DNA from: Microbacterium sp. CBA3102
GTDB lineage: Bacteria; Actinomycetota; Actinomycetes; Actinomycetales; Microbacteriaceae
Reading direction: 5' to 3'
Assembly (NCBI RefSeq): GCF_007954505.1
Contig: NZ_CP042412.1
Coordinates: forward strand, 1,798,001 to 1,862,000
DNA length: 64,000 nt
Position numbers and translations under genes: made by a program. Shown here in pieces: positions 42,714 through 50,850 of the stretch; positions within the stretch are counted from its first letter, which is position 1, and each line of letters begins with the position of its first letter. The notes below the pieces were generated by a model. It was not told the origin of the DNA and ran no database searches. It saw only the letters and a list, made by a program, of their open reading frames with translations.

Positions 42714-43543
42714 ACCCGCGTCCGAGGCTCCGCTCCCGCATCGGCACCGGCATCGCGGTCGCCGCGGTCCTGATCTTCACCCTGTTCCCCGTCTATTGGA
42801 TGGTCTCCAGCGCCTTCGACGCCAAGGCCTCCAGCGGTGGGCAGTCGTTGGTCCCCCAGGAATTCACGTGGGACAACTTCGCCTTCGTCTTGACCGAGGG
42901 CGGCTTCGGCACCTACCTCCGCAACTCGGCGATCGTCGCGCTCGTCACCGTGCTCGTCAGTGCGCTCGTGTGTCTGCTCGCCGCGGTCGCGGTCGCGCGG
43001 TTCAAGTTCAAGTTCCGCACCATGATCCTGATGATGATCCTCATCGTGCAGATGGTGCCGCTCGAGGCGCTCGTCATCCCGCTCTTCCTCCAGGTCAAGA
43101 GCCTCGGTCTGCTCAACAGCATCCTCGGACTCATGGTCGTGTATGTCGCGCTGTCCCTCGCGTTCGGCATCTGGATGCTGCGCGGCTTCGTGGCCGCCGT
43201 CCCCGTCGAGCTCGAAGAGGCCGCGTACATCGACGGCGCGAGCTGGTGGCGGATGTTCCGTTCGGTGCTGCTGCCCCTGGTCATGCCCGGTCTGGTCGCG
43301 ACGAGCATCTTCAGCTTCATCACCGCGTGGAACGAGTTCATCTTCGCGATGACGATCCTCGGCGCGCAGACCGACCAGTACACGGTCTCGATCGGTCTGA
43401 AGTCGTTCTTCGGCCTCTACTCCAACGACTGGGGCAGCATCATGGCGGCCTCGACCATCATCACGGTCCCGGTCATGATCTTCTTCGTCCTCGTGCAGCG
43501 CAAGCTCGCCTCGGGCATGGTCGCAGGAGCGGTGAAGGGATGA
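42710..43543 (+). CDS. Sugar ABC transporter permease (MalG-like)
   Basis: This 277-aa permease has six membrane segments and the coupling motif EEAAYIDGASWWRMFRSVLLPLVMPG at about residues 166-191. LFPVYWMVSSAFD follows the first helix, which is typical of MalG/AraQ-type subunits. The GTG start at 42710 overlaps the MalF-like gene, and its stop overlaps the ATG of the GH3 gene (ATGA). Translation of transporter and intracellular glycosidase is therefore coupled. Confidence 0.93.
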   Translation: MNPRPRLRSRIGTGIAVAAVLIFTLFPVYWMVSSAFDAKASSGGQSLVPQEFTWDNFAFVLTEGGFGTYLRNSAIVALVTVLVSALVCLLAAVAVARFKFKFRTMILMMILIVQMVPLEALVIPLFLQVKSLGLLNSILGLMVVYVALSLAFGIWMLRGFVAAVPVELEEAAYIDGASWWRMFRSVLLPLVMPGLVATSIFSFITAWNEFIFAMTILGAQTDQYTVSIGLKSFFGLYSNDWGSIMAASTIITVPVMIFFVLVQRKLASGMVAGAVKG

Positions 43544-45051
43544 CCGACGAGCTCGAGCGCCTCGCGAACGGTGTGCTGTGGCCGGGATTCTTCGGCACCG
43601 AAGCACCCGAGTGGTTGCGCCAGGAACTGCGTGACGGCCTGGCCGGCGTGGTGTACTTCGGCCAGAACGTCGGCGAAGGACTCCCGGCCTTGAGCGCCGA
43701 GATCCTCGACGCGAACCCGAACGCCCTGATCGGCATCGACGAAGAGGGCGGCAGCGTCACGCGCCTCGAATCCGCCACCGGCTCCACCGTGCCCGGAGCC
43801 GCTCAGCTCGGGCTCCTCGACGACCTGGTCGCCTCGGAGCGGACCGGCGCGGAACTCGCCCGGCGGGTGCGTGCGGTCGGCGCGAACGTCGTGCTCGGTC
43901 CAGTCGCCGACGTCAACACCGACCCTCGCAACCCGGTGATCGGCGTGCGGGCCTTCGGTGACGACGAGGCGCTCGTCTCCCGTCACGTGGTCGCGACGAT
44001 CGACGGCATCCAGGACTCCGCGGTCGCCGCGTGCGTGAAGCACTTCCCCGGCCACGGCGACACCCACCTCGACTCGCACCACTCCCTTCCCGAGATCACT
44101 CTCGACGTCGAGGAGTTCGAACGGGTGCACCTGGAGCCGTTCCGCGCGGCGGTCGATGCCGGCGTCGATGCCGTGATGACCGCCCACATCGTGGTCCCGG
44201 CGTGGGGCGAGCAGCCCGCGACGCTCAACCCCCGCGTGCTCGGAAAGCTGCGCGACTGGGGCTATGACGGCGTCATCATCACGGATGCGCTGGACATGGC
44301 CGCCATCCGCGAGACGGTCGGACTCGGCGGGGGAGCGGCGCTCGCCCTCGCTGCCGGGGCCGACCTCCTCTGCATCGGCAACCCGACCAACCCGGGTGAC
44401 GCCGCGCTTGTGGACCAGGACGAACGGGACTTCCACGCCGCCAGGGACGGGATCGTCGCCGCGTTGCGCGACGGCTCGCTCTCCCGTGCGCGCGTGGAGG
44501 AGGCGGCCGCTCGCGTCGCCGCACTCGCCACCAAGCTGCGCGCCGCCGCAGAGCTCGGGCACGACGACCCGGACGACTACGACGCCGCGGAGATCGTGCG
44601 TCGGACGGTGACGGTCTCCGGCGATGCCCCCGAGGCAGCCACGGCCCTCGCGGTCATCGACGCGCGCCGCCGGTCGACCCTCGCCGTCGACAGTGCGGGA
44701 TCGTACGTGGCGAATGCCCTCGCCGCAGACGGACTCTGTGTGCGCCTGGACGTCGCGTCCACCGACCTGCCGGAGCAGGACCGTGTGCTCGACGAGGTCA
44801 CGGCGGCGCCCGGTACGACGGTGCTGCTGATCGACAGGCCGGACACGGATGCCGCGCAGCGCTCTCTCGTCGAGCGGACGGCTGTCCGTGATCCCGGAGC
44901 GGTCGTCGTCAACGTCGGTCTTCCGACGCGGAGTCCCCTTCCGCTGCCCACCATCGAGGTCGCCGCTGCCAGTAGGCTCGGTGCGCAGATGGCGAGGGAA
45001 GCACTCCTGGGGCGCTTCGCCGTGACGCAGAGGATGAACAGCGCCGGCTGA
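43540..45051 (+). CDS. nagZ: Glycoside hydrolase family 3, NagZ-type beta-N-acetylhexosaminidase
   Basis: This 503-aa GH3 enzyme has no signal peptide and should act in the cytosol. GIDEEGGSVTRLES and the NagZ-type loop KHFPGHGDTHLDSHHSLP (from residue 167), with the Asp-His acid/base dyad, match N-acetylglucosaminidases rather than beta-glucosidases. The nucleophile is D249 in IITDALDMAAI. A C-terminal part of about 160 aa without GH3_C hallmarks follows. Its place between a sugar importer and a MurR/RpiR regulator supports cleavage of imported GlcNAc-containing disaccharides, such as chitobiose or GlcNAc-MurNAc from peptidoglycan turnover. The gene name is by motif; activity is inferred. 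Confidence 0.88.
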   Translation: MTDELERLANGVLWPGFFGTEAPEWLRQELRDGLAGVVYFGQNVGEGLPALSAEILDANPNALIGIDEEGGSVTRLESATGSTVPGAAQLGLLDDLVASERTGAELARRVRAVGANVVLGPVADVNTDPRNPVIGVRAFGDDEALVSRHVVATIDGIQDSAVAACVKHFPGHGDTHLDSHHSLPEITLDVEEFERVHLEPFRAAVDAGVDAVMTAHIVVPAWGEQPATLNPRVLGKLRDWGYDGVIITDALDMAAIRETVGLGGGAALALAAGADLLCIGNPTNPGDAALVDQDERDFHAARDGIVAALRDGSLSRARVEEAAARVAALATKLRAAAELGHDDPDDYDAAEIVRRTVTVSGDAPEAATALAVIDARRRSTLAVDSAGSYVANALAADGLCVRLDVASTDLPEQDRVLDEVTAAPGTTVLLIDRPDTDAAQRSLVERTAVRDPGAVVVNVGLPTRSPLPLPTIEVAAASRLGAQMAREALLGRFAVTQRMNSAG

Positions 45052-45063
45052 GACAGGACCCCC

Positions 45064-45930
45064 ATGGACGATGACGTTCTCGCTCGGGTGCGACGCTCCC
45101 TTCCGAAGGTGAGTGCCGCAGAGGCACGGGTTGCCGAGACGATCCTCGGAGACCCCACGCTCGTCGTGGACCTCGCGATCAACGATCTCGCCCAGCTCTG
45201 CCACACGTCCCTGTCGACGGTCGCCCGCTATGCCCAGTCCCTGGGTTACTCCGGGTATCGGGAACTCCGGGTCGCGGTCGCGCGTGCCATCACGCTCGCG
45301 CAGGCGCAGCAGGCGCGCTTCGGCCTGGACACCACGGCGATCGACCGGGAGGACGGGCCGACGGCCATCGCGGCCAAGCTCGCCGCGCAGGAGATCGACG
45401 CAATCGAGCAGACCGCGCTCGCCCTCGATGCCGATGCCCTCGACCGGGTCGCCCGCGCGGTGGTCGGTGCACGGCACATCGACCTCTTCGGGCAGGCGGC
45501 GTCGTCCCTGACGGCGCAGGACCTGCTGCTGAAGCTGTCCCGCATCGGATGCTCGGTCTCGCACTCCTCGGATCCGCATCTCGCGGTGACCGCCGCCGCC
45601 CTGCGCACCACCGGTGATGTGGCGATCGCGTTCTCGCACGGCGGCGAGACCGCCGAGACGATCCGTGCTCTCGACGTCGCGCGCGATGCCGGAGCCCTGG
45701 CGGTCGCGGTGACCAGCGTGGCCGATTCACCGGTGGCGCTCGCGGCGGATGTCGTGCTGCTCACGCACGCGCGGGAGTCGCCGTTCCGGATGGCCGCGAT
45801 GTCGAGCCGCATCGCCCAGCTCGCCCTGGTCGACGTGCTCTTCGTCCGCGTCGTGCAGCACAGCGGTGAACCGGTGGCCGTGTCGTTGCAGCGCACGCAC
45901 GACGCGGTTCCGTCGCGACGGAGGCCCTGA
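45064..45930 (+). CDS. MurR/RpiR family transcriptional regulator
   Basis: This 288-aa regulator has an N-terminal RpiR helix-turn-helix (VSAAEARVAETILGDPTLVV then LAQLCHTSLSTVARYAQSLGYSGYRELR, residues 16-70) and a C-terminal SIS sugar-phosphate-binding domain (IDLFGQAASSLTAQDLLLKL; GDVAIAFSHGGETAETIRAL, with the phosphate-binding serine). Such proteins sense amino-sugar phosphates, for example MurNAc-6-phosphate. It is the last gene of the operon, 12 bases after the GH3 gene, so it probably autoregulates the whole unit through an operator in the AT-rich promoter region. It converges with the PfkB gene. Confidence 0.92.
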   Translation: MDDDVLARVRRSLPKVSAAEARVAETILGDPTLVVDLAINDLAQLCHTSLSTVARYAQSLGYSGYRELRVAVARAITLAQAQQARFGLDTTAIDREDGPTAIAAKLAAQEIDAIEQTALALDADALDRVARAVVGARHIDLFGQAASSLTAQDLLLKLSRIGCSVSHSSDPHLAVTAAALRTTGDVAIAFSHGGETAETIRALDVARDAGALAVAVTSVADSPVALAADVVLLTHARESPFRMAAMSSRIAQLALVDVLFVRVVQHSGEPVAVSLQRTHDAVPSRRRP

Positions 45931-45957
45931 GGTCACTCTTCCTGGACCGAGGGCGTG

Positions 45958-46878
45958 TCAGTCGACGTGGTCGCGGGTGCTGACGAGCGCGCGCGTCGCG
46001 ATGCGGTGTCCGCGGGCGAGGCTTCCCGTGAGTGAGAGTCCGGTGAGGACGCCGGCCAGGAATCCGGCGGCGAAGGCATCCCCAGCACCGATCGTCTCGA
46101 CGACGGGGGCGTCGAGCGCTTCACTCTCGGCACGTTCGATGCCGTCGTAGGCGACGGCGCCGCCGGAGTCGGTGACCAGCAGGTACCGGGGCTCGGGGAA
46201 GAGCACACGGAGCTCCTGCGGGTCACTGGTCTCGAACACCGCCTCGGCGTCGGGACGGGTGCAGAACACGATGTCGGCCCGGCGGACGAAGTCCGACACG
46301 ACCGACTTCCCCTCCGCCACGCGGCCACGCCACAGCGCGGGCCGCCAGTTCAGGTCGAAGCTGAGCAGACTGTCGGGACGCCGGTCTGCGAACAGCGATT
46401 CCTGCGCCGCGAGTGCCGATGCGGACAGGGCCGGGGTGATTCCGGAGGTGTGCACGAGCGCCGCCTCGGCGAGGAGTGCGGAGGTCCTCGGCTCGGCCAA
46501 CGTCTGCGGGGACATCGCCGAGGCCGCGGAACCCGACCGGTAGTAGTGCATCGTGCCGTCGACCGCGCCATCCGCTCGCGGGGCGAGCTCCTTCACATAG
46601 AGTCCGGTCGGCGCGTCGGCGTCGACCTGCACCGCGGAATCGTCGACGTCGTGGGCGCGCAGCTCCGCCCTGAGGAAGCGACCGAACCCGTCATCGCCGA
46701 CGCGCGAGACGACGGCGGTGCGGATACCGGCGGACGCCAGGGCGATCGCGGTGTTCCACTCGGCTCCCGCGAGGGAGCGGTGGAAGGTCCGGCAGTCCTC
46801 GAGCGGTCCCGCGGCGGCCGCGACCAGGGCGACCATACCTTCTCCGAAGCAGACGGCGAGCGTGGGGGAGTCGGGCAC
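45958..46878 (-). CDS. PfkB family sugar kinase (KDG kinase-like)
   Basis: This 306-aa ribokinase-family kinase has the first signature in SLAGAEWNTAIALASAGIRTAVVSRVGDD (residues about 34-62) and the second with anion hole and base in VVETIGAGDAFAAGFLAGVL near the C-terminus (Asp in GAGDAF). Overall it resembles 2-keto-3-deoxygluconate or fructokinase-type enzymes. Its position next to the amino-sugar operon, on the opposite strand, suggests sugar metabolism, but the substrate is not fixed. GTG 46878 lies 7 nt after TAGTGT on the minus strand. Confidence 0.9.
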   Translation of the reverse strand: MPDSPTLAVCFGEGMVALVAAAAGPLEDCRTFHRSLAGAEWNTAIALASAGIRTAVVSRVGDDGFGRFLRAELRAHDVDDSAVQVDADAPTGLYVKELAPRADGAVDGTMHYYRSGSAASAMSPQTLAEPRTSALLAEAALVHTSGITPALSASALAAQESLFADRRPDSLLSFDLNWRPALWRGRVAEGKSVVSDFVRRADIVFCTRPDAEAVFETSDPQELRVLFPEPRYLLVTDSGGAVAYDGIERAESEALDAPVVETIGAGDAFAAGFLAGVLTGLSLTGSLARGHRIATRALVSTRDHVD

Positions 46879-46885
46879 GATCTGG

Positions 46886-46891
46886 ACACTA
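46886..46891 (-). promoter_or_regulatory. -10 box for leaderless PfkB gene
   Basis: TAGTGT on the minus strand, 7 nt before the GTG at 46878. Confidence 0.45.
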
Positions 46892-46939
46892 CCGGATCGA
46901 CGCCGGTCGCGCCGATACCGGATTGCAACCTGGATGCGT

Positions 46940-46968
46940 TTGGTATCTGAGGATCCGCTGGGTACCGT
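46940..46968 (+). promoter_or_regulatory. Promoter of the peptide ABC operon
   Basis: TTGGTA (46940-46945), a 17-base spacer and TACCGT (46963-46968) form a plausible sigma-70-type promoter. It would give a leader of about 67 nt. The leader contains CCCGAGGC paired with GCTTCGGG, a small hairpin before the ribosome site GGGAAGG. Confidence 0.5.
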
Positions 46969-47041
46969 CTAGTCATCACCGTCCCCGAGGCGAAGAGGCT
47001 TCGGGACGCGCAAAGAAGCGCCCGACAGGGAAGGTCACACA

Positions 47042-48715
47042 ATGCACCAATCAGTCAAGCGTCGGCGAGGTCTCATCGCCGCAGCCGGAGCCACGATCGC
47101 CGCTCTCGCCCTCGCCGGGTGCGTCGCGAGCGAACGAGGGGATGACGGCGCCGAGGGCTCCGGCGACGTGGACGGGACGTTCGTCTTCGCGGCGTCCTCC
47201 GACCCGGCGAGCCTCGACCCCGCGTTCGCGCAGGACGGCGAGAGCTTCCGCGTCTCGCGTCAGATCTTCGAGGGTCTCGTCGGCACCGAGCCCGGCACCG
47301 CCGACCCCGCGCCGCTCCTCGCCGAGAAGTGGGAGTCGTCCGAGGACGGCATGTCGCACACGTTCACGCTCAAGGAGAACGTGACCTTCCAGGACGGGAC
47401 GCCGTTCAACGCCGAGGCCGTGTGCGCCAACTTCGACCGCTGGTTCAACTGGACCGGTCTGGCCGCCTCTGAGGCCTTCGGCTACTACTACAACAAGCTC
47501 TTCAAGGGGTACGCCTCCAACGCGGCGGATGCCGTCTACAAGTCGTGCACCCCGGACGGCGACTACTCGGTCACGGTCGACCTGAACAAGCCGTTCGCCG
47601 GCTTCGTCGCTTCCCTCTCGCTGCCCTCGTTCGCCATGCAGAGCCCGTCGGCCATGCAGGAGTTCGGCGCCGACGACGTCAGCGGTTCTGCCGAGGCACC
47701 GCAGCTGTCCGAGTACGCGATGGGACACCCGGTGGGTACCGGGCCGTACCAGTTCGAGGAGTGGGCACCGGGCGAGCAGGTCACGCTCACGGCCTACGAC
47801 GACTACTGGGGCGATGCCGGTCAGATCGACGAGATCATCTTCCGCACGATCGATGACCCGACCGCCCGCCGCCAGGCACTCGAGTCCGGCTCGATCGACG
47901 GCTACGACCTCGTCGGCCCCGCCGACACCAAGGCCCTCGCCGACGACGGGTTCACGATGGTCTCGCGCCCGCCGTTCACGATCCTGTACCTCGCGTTCAA
48001 CCAGGCCGTCCCGGAGCTCCAGGACCCGAAGGTCCGTGAGGCGCTGTCGTACGCCGTCGACAAGGACGCCCTGATCAGCCAGGTGCTCCCCGAGGGCACG
48101 CAGAAGGCGATCGAGTTCGTCCCCGAGGTCGTCAACGGCTACAACCCGGACGTGACGACCTTCGACTACGACCCCGAGAAGGCCAAGTCGTTGCTGGCCG
48201 AGGCGGGCTACGACGAGGTGAACCCGCTGAAGCTGACGTTCAACTACCCGGTCAACGTCTCTCGTCCCTATATGCCGGACCCCGAGCAGATCTACACGGT
48301 CCTGTCGTCGCAGCTCTCCGAAGTCGGCGTGGAGACCACCCCGGTCTCGGAGGAGTGGGTCGAGTACCTCGACCGCACCACCGGCACGGCCGACCACGGC
48401 ATCCACCTGCTGGGCTGGACCGGTGACTACAACGACACCGACAACTTCGTCGGCGTCTTCTTCGGACAGAAGAGCTCCGAGTGGGGCTTCGACAACCCGG
48501 AGCTGTTCCAGAAGCTGACCGAGGCGCGCGGCGTCTCCAACCTCGAGGAGCAGACCGCGCTGTACGAGGAGATCAACGAGATGGTCGCCACGTTCATCCC
48601 CGGTGTCCCGCTCGCACACCCGGCGCCGACCCTGGCGTTCGACCCGCGCGTGGAGAGCTACCCGGCCAGCCCCGTGAACGACGAGGTCTTCACCGACATC
48701 GTCCTCACCAAGTAG
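47042..48715 (+). CDS. Dipeptide/oligopeptide ABC transporter substrate-binding lipoprotein (DppA/OppA-like)
   Basis: This 557-aa family 5 binding protein has a signal sequence and lipobox LAGC near residue 22 (LALAGCVASE), so it is lipid-anchored. The domain signature FVFAASSDPASLDPAFAQDGESF and the peptide-pocket region FDLGL-free VSRPPFTILYLAFNQAVPELQ match DppA/OppA/NikA proteins. Its large size fits peptides of 2-5 residues or nickel and opine ligands; the closest neighbours (DppBCDF-like) favour peptides. Hairpins lie in the leader before it and after its stop, which may raise its level over the permease genes. Confidence 0.92.
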   Translation: MHQSVKRRRGLIAAAGATIAALALAGCVASERGDDGAEGSGDVDGTFVFAASSDPASLDPAFAQDGESFRVSRQIFEGLVGTEPGTADPAPLLAEKWESSEDGMSHTFTLKENVTFQDGTPFNAEAVCANFDRWFNWTGLAASEAFGYYYNKLFKGYASNAADAVYKSCTPDGDYSVTVDLNKPFAGFVASLSLPSFAMQSPSAMQEFGADDVSGSAEAPQLSEYAMGHPVGTGPYQFEEWAPGEQVTLTAYDDYWGDAGQIDEIIFRTIDDPTARRQALESGSIDGYDLVGPADTKALADDGFTMVSRPPFTILYLAFNQAVPELQDPKVREALSYAVDKDALISQVLPEGTQKAIEFVPEVVNGYNPDVTTFDYDPEKAKSLLAEAGYDEVNPLKLTFNYPVNVSRPYMPDPEQIYTVLSSQLSEVGVETTPVSEEWVEYLDRTTGTADHGIHLLGWTGDYNDTDNFVGVFFGQKSSEWGFDNPELFQKLTEARGVSNLEEQTALYEEINEMVATFIPGVPLAHPAPTLAFDPRVESYPASPVNDEVFTDIVLTK

Positions 48716-48738
48716 GCCTGACCGTGTGATACGTCGAG

Positions 48739-48769
48739 CCCCGGTCCCGCGCACTCCGCGGGACCGGGG
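48739..48769 (+). promoter_or_regulatory. Intercistronic hairpin after the peptide binding-protein gene
   Basis: CCCCGGTCCCGCG at 48739-48751 pairs with 48757-48769 around a CACTC loop, between the binding protein and the first permease. Such stems reduce read-through and protect the upstream mRNA, giving more receptor than permease. Confidence 0.65.
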
Positions 48770-48801
48770 AGCGGCGTACCTTCCGATCGACGGAGATCTT
48801 C

Positions 48802-49806
48802 GTGCTGCGCACCATCGGCAGGCGACTGCTGTTCCTCATCCCCACCCTGTTCGGGCTCAGCATCCTGCTGTTCGCCTGGGTCAGGGCCCTTCCCGGCGGC
48901 CCCGCGGTCGCCCTCCTCGGTGAGAAGGCCACCCCCGAGGCCATCGCCAGGGTCAACGAGCTGTACGGCTTCGACGAGCCGATCATCCAGCAGTACTTCA
49001 CCTGGATCGGCCGACTCCTGCAGGGCGACTTCGGAACGTCCATCCAGACGAACCGGCCGGTGACGGAGGAGTTCCTCCGCCGGTTCCCCGCGACGCTGGA
49101 GCTGAGCGTCATGGCGCTCATCTTCGCGGTCGGCATCGGTATCCCGCTGGGCTACTGGGCGGCCCGCCGTCACGGCAAGTTCACCGACCACGCATCGGTC
49201 GTGCTGAGCCTCGTCGGCATCACGATCCCGGTGTTCTTCCTGGCGTTCATCCTGAAGTACGTGTTCGCCGTGCAGCTGGGCTGGCTGCCGTCTGACGGAC
49301 GACAGGATCCTCGAATAGACGCCACGCATCCCACGGGGTTCTATGTGTGGGACGGCATCATCACCGGTGAATTCGACGCCGCATGGGACGCGATCCTGCA
49401 TCTGATCCTGCCGGCCCTCGCGCTCGGGACGATCCCGCTCGCGATCATCGTGCGCATCACCAGGGCGAGTGTGCTGGAAGTCCAGAACGCGGACTACGTG
49501 CGCACCGGCCGGGCGAAGGGCGTCGGTTCTCCGACGCTGCGCAACCGCTTCATCCTGCGCAACGCCATGCTCCCGGTGATCACCACGATCGGCCTGCAGA
49601 CCGGACTCCTGATCTCCGGGGCGGTGCTCACCGAAACGGTGTTCGCCTTCCCCGGCATCGGCTCGTTCCTGGCGAGGGCGATCTTCACCAGGGACTTCCC
49701 GGTCCTTCAGGGTTTCATCATCTTCATCGCGATCGCGTACGCGCTGATCAACCTGGCGGTCGATGTCTCCTACAGCTTCATCGACCCGAGAGTGAGGGTG
49801 CAGTGA
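48802..49806 (+). CDS. Peptide ABC transporter permease (DppB-like)
   Basis: This 334-aa membrane subunit of a family 5 peptide importer has six or seven hydrophobic segments and the N-terminal LFLIPTLFGLSILLFAWVRALPGGPA that marks DppB proteins. Its coupling region is EVQNADYVRTGRAKGVGSPTLRNRFILRNAMLPV, near the C-terminal half. It starts at a GTG after GGAGAT. It should pair with DppC to form the pore. It follows the hairpin region after the binding-protein gene and is 34 bases before DppC. Confidence 0.93.
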   Translation: MLRTIGRRLLFLIPTLFGLSILLFAWVRALPGGPAVALLGEKATPEAIARVNELYGFDEPIIQQYFTWIGRLLQGDFGTSIQTNRPVTEEFLRRFPATLELSVMALIFAVGIGIPLGYWAARRHGKFTDHASVVLSLVGITIPVFFLAFILKYVFAVQLGWLPSDGRQDPRIDATHPTGFYVWDGIITGEFDAAWDAILHLILPALALGTIPLAIIVRITRASVLEVQNADYVRTGRAKGVGSPTLRNRFILRNAMLPVITTIGLQTGLLISGAVLTETVFAFPGIGSFLARAIFTRDFPVLQGFIIFIAIAYALINLAVDVSYSFIDPRVRVQ

Positions 49807-49840
49807 TGTCCCTCTCCATCGTCCGAAAGGAGGCGGTCGC

Positions 49841-50806
49841 ATGAGCATCCCTCTTCCGCCCGCCCAGGGGCCATCGGCAGAGAGCGGCGGCGGCATCGAC
49901 ACCGTCGCGATCGCGCAGGCCGACCTGAAGAAGAGCTCCGGCGGATTCTGGCAGGACGTGTTCCGCCGCCTCCGTCGCAATCCCACGGCCTGGATCGGCG
50001 CCGTCATCGTGCTGCTGTTCCTGCTCGTCGCCGCACTCGCCCCCTGGCTGGCTCCGTACCCGGAGACGGCGCTTCCCGGGGCGAAGTACATCACGCCGAC
50101 CCACATCCCCGGTCCGGGGGAGCTGCCGGAGTTCCCGCTCGGCCTCGACCGCTTCGGTGGGGACGTGCTGTCGAAGCTGATCTGGGGCGCGCAGGCATCA
50201 CTCCTGATCGGTGTCATCTCCACCGCGATGGGCCTCGTCGGCGGCATGATCCTCGGCCTCATCGCCGGGACGTTCGGCGGCTGGGTCGACACCGTGATCA
50301 TGCGCGTGGTCGACATCATCCTCTCGGTGCCGAACCTGCTGCTCGCGGTGTCGATCGCCGCGATCCTCGGGCAGACCCCGTTCGCCGTGATGATCGCCAT
50401 CGGTGCGTCCCAGGTGCCGATCTTCGCGCGGCTGCTCCGTGCGTCGATGCTGCAGCAGCGTTCGAGTGACTACGTCCTGTCGGCGCAGACGCTCGGCCTC
50501 GGCCGCGGCAAGATCACCATGTCGCACGTGCTCCCCAACGCCATCGGCCCCGTGATCGTGCAGGGGACGCTGACGCTCGCGACCGCCGTGATCGATGCGG
50601 CGGCGCTGTCGTTCCTCGGTCTCGGCGGCGGCGGCCCCGCGACGGCCGAGTGGGGGCGCATGCTCACCTACGCACAGTCCGAACTCGCGATCGCCCCGTG
50701 GCTCGCGTTCCTCCCCGGCATCTGCATCGCCGTCACCGCGCTCGGCTTCACCCTCCTCGGCGAGGCGTTGCGCGAGGCGATGGACCCGCGGACGAGGGCG
50801 CGATGA
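49841..50806 (+). CDS. Peptide ABC transporter permease (DppC-like)
   Basis: This 321-aa permease has an extended cytosolic N-terminus (to residue about 45), then six membrane segments. The permease loop SSDYVLSAQTLGLGRGKITMSHVLPNAIGPV is the ATPase contact region. The ribosome site AAAGGAGG directly precedes ATG 49841. Its stop overlaps an in-frame ATG of the ATPase gene (ATGA at 50803), which may couple the two even if the preferred ATPase start is 48 bases further on. Confidence 0.93.
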   Translation: MSIPLPPAQGPSAESGGGIDTVAIAQADLKKSSGGFWQDVFRRLRRNPTAWIGAVIVLLFLLVAALAPWLAPYPETALPGAKYITPTHIPGPGELPEFPLGLDRFGGDVLSKLIWGAQASLLIGVISTAMGLVGGMILGLIAGTFGGWVDTVIMRVVDIILSVPNLLLAVSIAAILGQTPFAVMIAIGASQVPIFARLLRASMLQQRSSDYVLSAQTLGLGRGKITMSHVLPNAIGPVIVQGTLTLATAVIDAAALSFLGLGGGGPATAEWGRMLTYAQSELAIAPWLAFLPGICIAVTALGFTLLGEALREAMDPRTRAR

Positions 50807-50850
50807 ACGCGCGCGACGAAGGCGCGACGCGCGCCGTGAAGGAGAATCAG

